The notes under the pieces are model-generated. The model was not told the origin of the DNA. It saw nothing but the letters and a program-made list of their open reading frames with translations, and ran no database searches. Source: an uncultured Alteromonadaceae bacterium (GTDB taxonomy: Bacteria; Pseudomonadota; Gammaproteobacteria; Enterobacterales; Alteromonadaceae). From it: a stretch of DNA of 46,296 bases. The position numbers were made by a program, and so were the translations under genes. Within the stretch, counting starts at the first letter, position 1. Each line of letters starts with the position of its first letter. Positions 17,264-23,778 of the stretch are shown piece by piece. The DNA is taken from contig CALKGI010000056.1 of NCBI GenBank assembly GCA_938085045.1, positions 1 to 46,296 of the forward strand, in the 5' to 3' direction.

Positions 17264-18532
17264 ATGAACAACAGAAGAATTGTGATCTGCCTCGACGGCA
17301 CCTGGAACAACACCTATACCGAAGAAGAGCGCGATGATGGCAGCAAGGTCCTCAAACCCTCTAATGTATTGAAGTTGGCTCGTGCCGTATTACCCTATGA
17401 TGCCGAGGACGATTGCCACCAGCTAGTTTATTACCACACTGGCGTTGGCGGAATGAGCGAATACCCTGGGTTATCTAACAAGTTACTGCAATTTTGTGAT
17501 AAAAATCTCGGCGGTGGCTGGGGCGCCGGATTTGAATCGAACATCGAAGATGCCATCACGTTTTTGGTTCACAACTATCATGCAGAACCTCAAACTAACC
17601 AAGCTGATGAAATTTATATTTATGGCTTCAGCCGAGGCGCCGCTAATGCCAGAGCGCTCTCTCAATTTATCGACTGGATGGGGGGCATTCCCGTACAACA
17701 AGACGCTTATTACATTCCAATATTTTTAAAAGCTTACGTTCAGTCGCAAGGCAAACAATCAGTCGATTCGGTTAAAAAGGCCATACGTGATAACGCAGGC
17801 GGTAAACCGGTCACCCTACAAGCTATGCAAAAAATTGAGATCACCATGCTTGGCGTTTGGGACACGGTAATGGCATTGGGTTCAAAATTGGTCAACAGAG
17901 CTCGGCGAACTTTTCACAGCAATCCCCAGCCACCAACATGTGTCAAACACGTTTATCATGCCTTGGCGGTGGATGAAAATCGAACGGATTTTCTACCAGA
18001 AATATGGCAACAAGCCGCGCCAAAGCAAACCCTAAGTCAAATGTGGTTTCCCGGTGTTCATTCTAATGTTGGCGGGGGTTACGTGCATGATGGACTAGCT
18101 AATTGTTCACTCAAATGGTTTTGTGAACAATCTGCCAAACACGGTTTGAAGCTCGACAAAAAATTCCTTGGTTTTTATAGAGCTTACCCACAAGACACCC
18201 TCTATGTGTCAAAAAGCCTTTTTTACGTCATCAGAGATTGGATTCGTCTTACATCGGGTGTGCGAGCGATAAACGACTATGGCGATGATGCCCAAATCGA
18301 ACTCCATCACAGTGTGATCAGCCGAATGTTATCTGATCCAGCCGAAATAGATAACCGTAAAAACGCCCAAAAACACGACCGACTCACCCTCTATCGCCCT
18401 CAAAATGTTCTCGATTTTTTGAAGCAACAAAACAACCCAGTCCAATATTGCCTTGATTTGTGGCAACGCCAAAAAGGCAGATTGCCCAGTGATACCACCA
18501 TCGAGAAATTGAAACGATTATTCGAAAACTAA
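17264..18532 (+). CDS. DUF2235 (Tle1-like) alpha/beta hydrolase
   Basis: The N-terminal motif RRIVICLDGTWNNTY and the nucleophile elbow YIYGFSRGAANARALSQF (Ser123) identify the DUF2235 family, which includes T6SS phospholipase effectors of the Tle1 type. GVWDTVMALGS and WFPGVHSNVGGGY are the other conserved boxes, with Asp and His of the presumed triad. At 422 residues it is a compact, single-domain form with no signal peptide. No vgrG, PAAR or immunity gene is adjacent, so secretion is not supported; it may be an intracellular lipase or esterase. It follows higA by 50 bp in an accessory stretch. Confidence 0.85.
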   Translation: MNNRRIVICLDGTWNNTYTEEERDDGSKVLKPSNVLKLARAVLPYDAEDDCHQLVYYHTGVGGMSEYPGLSNKLLQFCDKNLGGGWGAGFESNIEDAITFLVHNYHAEPQTNQADEIYIYGFSRGAANARALSQFIDWMGGIPVQQDAYYIPIFLKAYVQSQGKQSVDSVKKAIRDNAGGKPVTLQAMQKIEITMLGVWDTVMALGSKLVNRARRTFHSNPQPPTCVKHVYHALAVDENRTDFLPEIWQQAAPKQTLSQMWFPGVHSNVGGGYVHDGLANCSLKWFCEQSAKHGLKLDKKFLGFYRAYPQDTLYVSKSLFYVIRDWIRLTSGVRAINDYGDDAQIELHHSVISRMLSDPAEIDNRKNAQKHDRLTLYRPQNVLDFLKQQNNPVQYCLDLWQRQKGRLPSDTTIEKLKRLFEN

Positions 18533-18580
18533 GGCCATGTGGGGCTTCGATAAGGGCTGGAGGTACGGAGGCTTCGCAAG

Positions 18581-18646
18581 GGGGTCAAAGCAAAATCAGT
18601 GCAGGGACAGGCAAGCTGTCCACAGAACTTATTTTGCACTGACCCC
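18581..18646. repeat. REP/REPIN-like inverted repeat 1
   Basis: Outer arms GGGGTCA-aa-GCAAAAT and ATTTTGC-ac-TGACCCC enclose an inner hairpin GGACAG-gcaag-CTGTCC. GGGGTCA...TGACCCC ends of this type are typical of REP sequences mobilised by RAYT (IS200-like) transposases; no such transposase is in the window. Confidence 0.7.
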
Positions 18647-18711
18647 AGCTGGTGGTAGCTGGCAGCAATACTTCGATAGGCAGCTGGTTTTTCTACCAGC
18701 CACCACCAGCC
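18647..18711. repeat. Inverted repeat between the two REP-like elements
   Basis: GCTGGTGG near the left end and CCACCAGC at the right end form an outer stem, with further internal complementarity (AGCTGG...CCAGC). It directly joins the two REP-like hairpins, so the three make one structured cluster after the DUF2235 gene. Confidence 0.5.
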
Positions 18712-18788
18712 GGGGACAGACCAGATTGCAAAAATGGGATACGCAAGGAACGCTTGCGTTCCCAGTTTTTGTCAACTGCTCTGTCCCC
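18712..18788. repeat. REP/REPIN-like inverted repeat 2
   Basis: Arms GGGGACAGA and CTGTCCCC (18781-18788, preceded by T) enclose complementary TGCAAAAA/TTTTTGTCA segments and a tight hairpin built on CGCAAG...CTTGCG. Its ends are related to REP-like element 1 but not identical (GGGGACAG versus GGGGTCA). Confidence 0.65.
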
Positions 18789-18789
18789 A

Positions 18790-18924
18790 GTTGCGTAGCC
18801 TCCGTTCCTCAAGCCACCAACGAAGCCACATCCAGTTACGCAGCCTCCGTTCCTCAATCCCCTAACGAAACCACAACTCTTCGCCCCACCCCAATTCCTC
18901 AAGCCCCCAACGAAGCCCCACCCT
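18790..18924. repeat. 45-bp tandem repeat, three copies
   Basis: Three consecutive 45-bp units (18790-18834, 18835-18879, 18880-18924), with the shared core TTCCTCAAnCC(A/C)CnAACGAA. The period is a multiple of three, so reading frames through it look repetitive (PQAxNEA), but no start or ribosome binding site supports translation. From 18925 to 19493 I see no gene, only the palindromes listed separately. Confidence 0.75.
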
Positions 18925-19068
18925 AAAACCACTAATTCCACCAAACAAAAAAACCATCTTCAACCCTCTTCCCGCCCTCAATTTCTAGTCATTTGCCGAT
19001 TCCGATCCAAGTACCGGTAAAGTTCCTATCCGATTACATTCAATCCCCATACGTTCGTCTCTTTTATG

Positions 19069-19095
19069 ATTACATTACGTGTAATGACATGTAAT
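19069..19095. promoter_or_regulatory. Nested ATTAC/GTAAT palindrome
   Basis: ATTAC half-sites and GTAAT half-sites are arranged as a 27-bp nested inverted repeat with ends ATTACAT / ATGTAAT and an inner ATTAC-gt-GTAAT. A further lone ATTACAT lies about 36 bp upstream (19033-19039). It is placed about 400 bp upstream of the regulator of the R-body locus and looks like a protein-binding site; the binder is unknown. Confidence 0.45.
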
Positions 19096-19232
19096 ACTAA
19101 TTTGTCCGTTTTGGGGTTAAAGTGGTAATTTAGGTGTTTTGTTTTATGAGTTCCCTTTTTGTAAATCCATTCGTAAAGTATTCTGTTTTTTTTTACTGTT
19201 GCGGTTTGGATACAATTTTTTCATTATAAAAC

Positions 19233-19255
19233 AACACGTTTTGACAAAACGTGTT
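19233..19255. promoter_or_regulatory. Perfect 23-bp palindrome (operator candidate)
   Basis: Arms AACACGTTTTG and CAAAACGTGTT flank a single central A, with no mismatch. There is no T-run on either side, so it is more likely an operator than a terminator. It lies 238 bp upstream of the AAA/AraC regulator start and is the strongest candidate binding site in that 960-bp gap. Confidence 0.5.
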
Positions 19256-19493
19256 ATTGAATTCATAGAACTTGCCTCTGAATCTACGACAAAAAAAACC
19301 CATTACCGTAGTTTCACCCGATTATAAGTTCCCCGATTCGTTTAATTTGCTGTGGTGATTTTTAGGGAGTCGAAATAAGGCACGCAGGTCTACTGGCGCA
19401 GTTGAAGGCCCAAACAAAAAAAATCCCCTTCTAGCCAGTTATCTATACAGACCGTCTTACGTTCGCACTCATTTTTTCAACTGGAGCGTAAAA

Positions 19494-21059
19494 ATGAAAC
19501 ACTGTTCAATTACTGATTTATCAGACCAACCAACTACAGCCAACTTGTTAGCCAATCAACACCTACTTAAAAGTTATTTCGACTCAACTGGAGAATGCGA
19601 CCAATTCGAACACGCCGCAGTGAAGCTATACCATGTGGACGAACAAATGCAAGGTGCCCTGAATTTCGATTTTGGCAGGCAAGGCACTCTAGAAAACGGC
19701 AATACCACTTCATATCCAATTCTTTACCAACGAGAACGAATTGGCGACCTGCAACTGGCAGGCAATACTATCCATGAACAACCTACAAATACGGCCCTAT
19801 CCGCCATTAGTGCCGATCAATGCGCTGTCAATGTGGCAAAAAAAATAGCGTTACTGATAAAACGAGATCAAGCCAACACCCTGTCTGGCTTGTATCTTGG
19901 CAAGGCATTATCACTGAACGGTTATAGCGAATCGATTTTTAATCTCGAATCGTTTATCGAAAGAGCGGCTGGTTCTCATGCGCCAGTGGTCATTGAAGGT
20001 GATTTTGGCTGCGAAAAACTGGTGGTTGCCAGCTCCATTCATTACAACAGCCCACTCAAGCACAAACCGTTTATCGAAATAAATTGCAGTATCACCAGTG
20101 CAGAAGCATTCGAACAAAAGTTGGTTAGCTGCTTTGTTCAAGCCAAAGGCGGCAGTATTTATTTGCACGGAGTAGACGAACTTTCACTTGCCCAACAACA
20201 AGTGTTAGTTGAACTGCTCAGCGCCAGTTCTGAACATTCAATAACCAGTTGCTCTCAAATTAATACCTCTGATGTTCGGCTAATATTCTCAACCACTCAA
20301 TCATTATCGTCTTTGGTGGTGCAAAACAGTTTTTCGCGCCAACTAAACGCACAGCTCAACTTTTTACAGGTAAAAATACCCGCCCTAAAACAACGAAAAG
20401 AAGATATCACCGCCATCATTCAGCAGTTGGTTAAACAACACCGGGTCTATCAAGAGCAAAAATTATCGAGTGAAGTGCAAAGCGCATTACATAATTACCA
20501 TTGGCCAGAAAACTACCAAGAAATGGAAAGAACAGTGGCTCGGGTCATGGCACTGTCAACCGCTAACCCTATTGACCTAAGTGAACTGAAAAAATACGCC
20601 CCCGAAGTACTGCTCACCCAACCTCTACAGCAATCGTTATCGACCAACAACAAACAACCCAACGACCCACCAGCGTTTAACCTAATTCAAAGCCTAATGG
20701 AACAAGACTATAGTGCCTTCAAGCATTTGCACGCCGGATTACAAAAAGCACTGCAATATGTGGGTGCCAATTATGCCCGCGAAATAACCCTCGGTGAATT
20801 GGCCCAAAATGCCTATGTCAGTCCATCACATCTGTCGTATTTGCTTAAGTTCTATCTCAAGCGCAGTTTTAAACAGATTCTTGCCGAGTTACGCATTGAA
20901 AAAGCCAAGCTAATGTTCAGTGAAACCCCCAACTTGCGGATCACCGATGTCTCTTTAGACGTTGGTTTTGGCGACCTCAGTCACTTTGAAAAAATCTTCA
21001 AAAGATACACCAAAGTCACCCCACGACAATATAAAAACCAACAGAAGCTAAACGCCTAA
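19494..21059 (+). CDS. Degenerate NtrC-type AAA+ / AraC fusion regulator of the R-body locus
   Basis: Residues 1-125 are an unassigned sensor region. About 130-365 align with the NtrC-type AAA+ domain but are degenerate. Walker A reads GDFGCEK (169-175) instead of GxxGxGK. The GAFTGA loop that contacts sigma-54 is deleted. Walker B reads GGSIYLHGVDEL (219-230), with LHGV where LDEI is usual. The C-terminus (about 410-518) is an AraC/XylS double helix-turn-helix (ITLGELAQNAYVSPSHLSYLLKFYLKRSFK ... VGFGDLSHFEKIFKRYTKVTPRQYK). It therefore should not be a sigma-54 activator; it probably binds DNA through the AraC domain. It is followed 122 bp later by the reb genes on the same strand, so it is their likely regulator (inference from position). 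ATG is preceded by TGGAG. Confidence 0.85.
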   Translation: MKHCSITDLSDQPTTANLLANQHLLKSYFDSTGECDQFEHAAVKLYHVDEQMQGALNFDFGRQGTLENGNTTSYPILYQRERIGDLQLAGNTIHEQPTNTALSAISADQCAVNVAKKIALLIKRDQANTLSGLYLGKALSLNGYSESIFNLESFIERAAGSHAPVVIEGDFGCEKLVVASSIHYNSPLKHKPFIEINCSITSAEAFEQKLVSCFVQAKGGSIYLHGVDELSLAQQQVLVELLSASSEHSITSCSQINTSDVRLIFSTTQSLSSLVVQNSFSRQLNAQLNFLQVKIPALKQRKEDITAIIQQLVKQHRVYQEQKLSSEVQSALHNYHWPENYQEMERTVARVMALSTANPIDLSELKKYAPEVLLTQPLQQSLSTNNKQPNDPPAFNLIQSLMEQDYSAFKHLHAGLQKALQYVGANYAREITLGELAQNAYVSPSHLSYLLKFYLKRSFKQILAELRIEKAKLMFSETPNLRITDVSLDVGFGDLSHFEKIFKRYTKVTPRQYKNQQKLNA

Positions 21060-21181
21060 ATTCAGGCTTTTTGATGTTTCTAATTTTTCGCTGATTAGCG
21101 GCACTTCTCAGTAATTTTCACCAATAAAAGCACAAAATAAACGCCTAACATGTGCATACATTCAATGACGAGGGACAAACC

Positions 21182-21403
21182 ATGACAGATAAGACAAGTG
21201 AAGAGCAAATCAATGAACTAGTCGCCAAATATGCTCCCTCAACATCTAGATCTATGCTGGTTCAGGCAGTGGCTCAAGCACTCGGCAACGCGGCACACAA
21301 TGGCACTTTTGCACAGCAGCAGCTTAACGTGATCATTCATACCAACACGGCATTAAATGCAGCGATGCTTCATTCGGTCGGCGCCACTTATGCCAAAAAG
21401 TGA
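21182..21403 (+). CDS. RebB-like R-body protein, first gene of the array
   Basis: A 73-residue RebB-domain ('killing trait') protein. The stretch VQAVAQALGNAAHNGTFAQQQLNVIIHTNTALNAAMLHSVG parallels the core of the RebB copies downstream (QALGNSAHNATAAQQQAQITMQAATVQGVNSLMSIG). It lacks the NEQITDSVTQVNTKV start and the SAEGIIE end. The ATG at 21182 has GAGGGA 8 nt upstream; an in-frame ATG at 21152 has no such site. As the shortest and most divergent RebB-like member it may cap or nucleate the polymer, but that is inference. Confidence 0.8.
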   Translation: MTDKTSEEQINELVAKYAPSTSRSMLVQAVAQALGNAAHNGTFAQQQLNVIIHTNTALNAAMLHSVGATYAKK

Positions 21404-21500
21404 TTCTGGAACATCTTGGACACACCCCAAGCATATTTCGAGAATAAATCGGACTGTCTAAAAGAAGTTCAAATAAAGTCATAACAACAGGAATAAGACA

Positions 21501-21770
21501 ATGCCAGTTAATGAACAAGTCACCGACTCAGTTACTCAGGTAAATACCGCTGCAATTGGTTCTACCCCGGCAATGGGTATGGGCAACTTACTGATGTCTA
21601 CCAGTCAGGCAATGGCGACTAGCGCTTTAAATGCCACAGGTGGCAACCAGCAAGGCGGTATCGTCATGCAATCAGTCACCGTACAAGGCGTCAACTCGTT
21701 GATGTCAACTTGTACTGCCGTACTTGGCCGTGGTGCAGAAGAAATTTTAGAAAAGAAAAAGGCCAAATAA
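21501..21770 (+). CDS. rebB: RebB-family R-body structural protein, divergent copy
   Basis: 89 residues beginning with the NEQVTDSVTQVNT signature of RebB, then TPAMGMGNLLMSTSQAM and VQGVNSLMSTCTAVLGRGAEEILEKKKAK. The central AAHNATAAQQQ block of the later copies is replaced by ALNATGGNQQ, and the C-terminus is lysine-rich. AGGA lies 9 nt before the ATG. R-body proteins polymerise into ribbons that coil into a hollow cylinder and can spring open; which of these paralogues forms the bulk of the ribbon is not known. Confidence 0.88.
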   Translation: MPVNEQVTDSVTQVNTAAIGSTPAMGMGNLLMSTSQAMATSALNATGGNQQGGIVMQSVTVQGVNSLMSTCTAVLGRGAEEILEKKKAK

Positions 21771-21789
21771 AGCCTAATTCCAAATAGAC

Positions 21790-21806
21790 CTGACACTTTT
21801 TGTCAG
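21790..21806 (+). other. Hairpin between reb genes (CTGACA/TGTCAG)
   Basis: CTGACA-cttttt-style stem-loop: CTGACA (21790-21795), CTTTT loop, TGTCAG (21801-21806), followed by TTTAAC. The stem and flanks (GACCTGACA ... TGTCAGTTTAAC) are almost identical to one hairpin of the downstream GGA-rich RNA (25743-25772), apart from the loop. It could be a weak terminator, a processing site or a relic of duplication. Confidence 0.45.
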
Positions 21807-21841
21807 TTTAACAATAACACTAAACAAAACTAGGAAACATC

Positions 21842-22105
21842 ATGCCAGTTAATGAACAGATCACAGACTCAGTAACACAAGTAAACACCAAAGTTGTCGG
21901 CGAAACACCAGCAATGGCCATGGGCAACTTGTTGATGGCAACGTCTCAAGCACTTGGCTCAGCAGGCCACAATGCTACGGCGGCACAACAGCAAGCACAA
22001 ATCACCATGCAAGCTGCAACAGTACAGGGCGTTAATTCACTGATGGCTATCGGTAGCTCGGTTATCGGCCGTAGTGCTGAGGGCATCATTGAAAAAGATG
22101 CATAA
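21842..22105 (+). CDS. rebB: RebB-family R-body structural protein, tandem copy 1
   Basis: 87 residues, canonical RebB: NEQITDSVTQVNTKVVG, ETPAMAMGNLLMATSQAL, NATAAQQQAQITMQAATVQGVNSLM, then SVIGRSAEGIIE. This copy differs from the others in GSAGHN where they have GNSAHN or SNAAHN, and ends in KDA. The ribosome binding site is AGGA 7 nt before ATG. It is the first of four closely similar genes in a row, each preceded by its own ribosome binding site and separated by short hairpin-bearing spacers. Confidence 0.92.
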   Translation: MPVNEQITDSVTQVNTKVVGETPAMAMGNLLMATSQALGSAGHNATAAQQQAQITMQAATVQGVNSLMAIGSSVIGRSAEGIIEKDA

Positions 22106-22127
22106 GCAGCTTTTTTAAAACTGCTTA
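22103..22127 (+). other. Stem-loop after RebB copy 1
   Basis: TAAGCAG / CTGCTTA (7 bp) with an 11-nt loop containing six T. It begins at the stop codon of the upstream gene. It may protect the 3' end of a processed transcript; no T-run follows it. Confidence 0.4.
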
Positions 22128-22136
22128 GCAAAAATC

Positions 22137-22154
22137 GGTGTGTGAACTCACACC
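22137..22154 (+). repeat. GGTGTG hairpin, spacer copy 1
   Basis: GGTGTG (22137-22142), 6-nt loop TGAACT, CACACC (22149-22154). The same 6-bp stem with a different 6-nt loop recurs in the next two spacers of the RebB tandem array, always 33 to 53 bp before the next start codon. Confidence 0.65.
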
Positions 22155-22187
22155 ATCATTAAACCTCAAATACATAAAGGTAAGATC

Positions 22188-22448
22188 ATGCCAGTAAATG
22201 AACAAGTTACAGATTCAGTAACACAAGTAAACACCAAAGTAGTTGGTGAAACACCGGCGATGGCCATGGGCAATTTGTTGATGGCGACTTCTCAAGCGCT
22301 GGGCAATTCAGCTCACAACGCTACTGCTGCACAGCAACAAGCCCAAATAACAATGCAAGCCGCCACAGTACAGGGTGTTAACTCACTTATGTCAATCGGC
22401 AGCTCTGTTATTGGTCGCAGTGCAGAAGGCATCATCGAAGAAGGTTAA
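22188..22448 (+). CDS. rebB: RebB-family R-body structural protein, tandem copy 2
   Basis: 86 residues, differing from copy 3 at only two positions (Val7 instead of Ile, and Ile instead of Leu in the last SAEGI-I-EEG segment). The two reading frames also use many different synonymous codons, so the proteins are kept alike by selection, not only by recent duplication. The ribosome binding site is AAGGTAAG, without the AGGA of several other reb genes. Flanked on both sides by the GGTGTG spacer hairpin. Confidence 0.92.
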   Translation: MPVNEQVTDSVTQVNTKVVGETPAMAMGNLLMATSQALGNSAHNATAAQQQAQITMQAATVQGVNSLMSIGSSVIGRSAEGIIEEG

Positions 22449-22467
22449 TCCCTAACTCGAACAACAA

Positions 22468-22485
22468 GGTGTGAATACTCACACC
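22468..22485 (+). repeat. GGTGTG hairpin, spacer copy 2
   Basis: GGTGTG (22468-22473), loop AATACT, CACACC (22480-22485), between RebB tandem copies 2 and 3. Confidence 0.65.
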
Positions 22486-22519
22486 AACAATTCACTAATA
22501 CAAAAAATAAGGTTCTATC

Positions 22520-22780
22520 ATGCCAGTTAATGAGCAAATCACAGATTCAGTTACACAAGTAAACACCAAAGTTGTTGGCGAAACTCCGGCGATGGCCATG
22601 GGCAACTTGTTGATGGCAACATCTCAAGCATTGGGCAACTCAGCACATAACGCGACAGCTGCACAACAACAAGCACAGATCACTATGCAAGCCGCCACTG
22701 TACAAGGTGTTAACTCACTTATGTCTATCGGTAGCTCAGTTATCGGTCGTAGTGCTGAAGGTATCCTCGAAGAAGGTTAA
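22520..22780 (+). CDS. rebB: RebB-family R-body structural protein, tandem copy 3
   Basis: 86 residues, near-identical to copy 2 and ending in GILEEG. The leader ATAAGGTTCTATCATG is shared with copy 4, so the duplicated unit included the translation start region. Coding and spacer both end before the third GGTGTG hairpin. Likely a bulk subunit of the R-body together with copies 1, 2 and 4. Confidence 0.92.
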   Translation: MPVNEQITDSVTQVNTKVVGETPAMAMGNLLMATSQALGNSAHNATAAQQQAQITMQAATVQGVNSLMSIGSSVIGRSAEGILEEG

Positions 22781-22796
22781 TCCCTGACTCGTTGAA

Positions 22797-22820
22797 TTGG
22801 GTGTGATATTTCACACCCAA
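22797..22820 (+). repeat. GGTGTG hairpin, spacer copy 3 (extended stem)
   Basis: TTGGGTGTG (22797-22805), loop ATATTT, CACACCCAA (22812-22820): the same stem as the two earlier spacer hairpins, extended to 9 bp. There is no T-run, so it is not a terminator; a role in mRNA stability or translation spacing is an inference. Confidence 0.65.
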
Positions 22821-22872
22821 GCAATATCCCTTACTCACGTTTAAAAACGCACCATAAAAAAAAGGTTCTATC

Positions 22873-23133
22873 ATGCCAGTTAATGAGCAAATTACAGATT
22901 CAGTTACACAAGTAAACACCAAGGTTGTTGGCGAAACACCAGCAATGGCCATGGGCAACTTGTTGATGTCTACCAGTCAGGCGTTGAGCAACGCAGCACA
23001 CAACGCTACCGCCGCTCAGCAGCAAGCACAAATCACTATGCAAGCAGCGACTGTACAAGGTGTTAATTCACTAATGGCTATCGGCAGCGCCGTTATTGGC
23101 CGCGCCGCTGAAGGCGTCATTGAAAAAGGATAG
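22873..23133 (+). CDS. rebB: RebB-family R-body structural protein, tandem copy 4
   Basis: 86 residues. It differs from the other three at MSTSQALSNAAHN (shared in part with the divergent copy at 21501) and at AIGSAVIGRAAEGVIEKG. Same AAGGTTCTATCATG leader as copy 3. It is the last gene before a strong terminator, so genes 21182-23133 probably form one transcription unit. Confidence 0.92.
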   Translation: MPVNEQITDSVTQVNTKVVGETPAMAMGNLLMSTSQALSNAAHNATAAQQQAQITMQAATVQGVNSLMAIGSAVIGRAAEGVIEKG

Positions 23134-23157
23134 TTAGAGCCTTTTTAATGCTTGAGT

Positions 23158-23197
23158 AAGCCTTTATCGAGTCACGTTGTTAGATAAAGGCTTTTTC
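23158..23197 (+). terminator. Rho-independent terminator after the RebB tandem array
   Basis: AAGCCTTTATC (23158-23168) and GATAAAGGCTT (23183-23193) form a perfect 11-bp stem with a 14-nt loop, followed by a T-run. It separates the first reb block from the second. Confidence 0.8.
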
Positions 23198-23293
23198 TGT
23201 GCCAATTGACGCATCAACGTCTGTTTCAACGCGTTAAATAACTCGTTGTGAATCGACTGGTATTCATTCAACAACCAAGAAAACAGGAAAATC

Positions 23294-23590
23294 ATGAGCA
23301 ACACTACCCCCCCTTCAACACCAACCCAAACCGCGGTTAATAACGCCGAGCAATCTATTGCCCAATCAACGGCATTAGCCCTTGCTGATGCGACAGACAA
23401 CTTGCGTAATCTCAACACCCTTAGCACCACGGCCATTGGCGTTGCGTTGTCGCAATATATAGAAACACTAGATCCAAAGTTTGGCGACATCATACTTGAA
23501 GCCCAGAATGTCGTCAGCCGCGGCGCAGAAAACTTCAGCGCTGTAGGCGAAAAAATCGCAACGGTATTACATGACAGTGACGATGCTTAA
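23294..23590 (+). CDS. R-body-associated protein, DATDNLRNL paralogue A
   Basis: 98 residues. The core ALADATDNLRNLNTLSTTAIGVALSQYIETLDPKFGDIILEAQNVVSRGAENFSAVGEKIATVL is clearly paralogous to the last protein of the locus (25108-25383), which shares ATDNLRNL, STAIGVAL and the EAQ-ATEHFSxVG block. It resembles the helical repeats of Reb proteins but lacks the TDSVTQVN signature. This is a second paralogue family inside the locus. AGGA lies 8 nt upstream of ATG. It begins a new unit after the terminator at 23158-23197. Confidence 0.78.
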   Translation: MSNTTPPSTPTQTAVNNAEQSIAQSTALALADATDNLRNLNTLSTTAIGVALSQYIETLDPKFGDIILEAQNVVSRGAENFSAVGEKIATVLHDSDDA

Positions 23591-23598
23591 AACGAATT

Positions 23599-23665
23599 GG
23601 GGAAAAGACTTTTTCGGCGATTCTTACGAGTTTTGTGCCGGTTTAACCAAGATCGTAAGTTCCCC
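23599..23665 (+). other. Nested stem in the 23591-23778 gap
   Basis: GGGGAA (23599-23604) pairs with TTCCCC (23660-23665) and CTTACGA (23623-23629) with TCGTAAG (23653-23659), two collinear stems with an internal loop. No clean T-run follows, so it may be a leader structure or an upstream regulatory site for the next gene. I see no gene in this 188-bp spacer. Confidence 0.4.
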
Positions 23666-23778
23666 CTATATGAGCGTTGTTTCAACCGATTATTTGTCAG
23701 CCTGTTTACCTTATTCTGACCATTAAGTATTGACTGTATAAAAACCGAAACTCGGATAAACCTTTGGAGAATAATAAC

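Noticed and set aside
17264..18532. Type VI secretion effector with immunity gene
   Set aside because: DUF2235 fits the Tle1 group, but there is no vgrG, PAAR, adaptor or immunity-like gene next to it.
18537..18944. Open frames on both strands with 15-residue repeats (PQAxNEA)
   Set aside because: They run through REP-like hairpins and the 45-bp triple repeat; no ribosome binding site, and the repeat explains the open frame.
19139..19327. 62-residue open frame before the regulator
   Set aside because: It crosses the 23-bp palindrome, has low-complexity Phe/Lys content and no ribosome binding site.
19494..21059. A classical sigma-54 (NtrC-type) activator
   Set aside because: GAFTGA is absent, Walker A and B are degenerate, and the DNA-binding domain is AraC-type. 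No convincing -24/-12 promoter was seen before the reb genes.
23164..23493. 109-residue open frame antisense to a reb-locus gene
   Set aside because: It overlaps the terminator and the DATDNLRNL gene, which has a good ribosome binding site and a paralogue; the antisense frame has neither.
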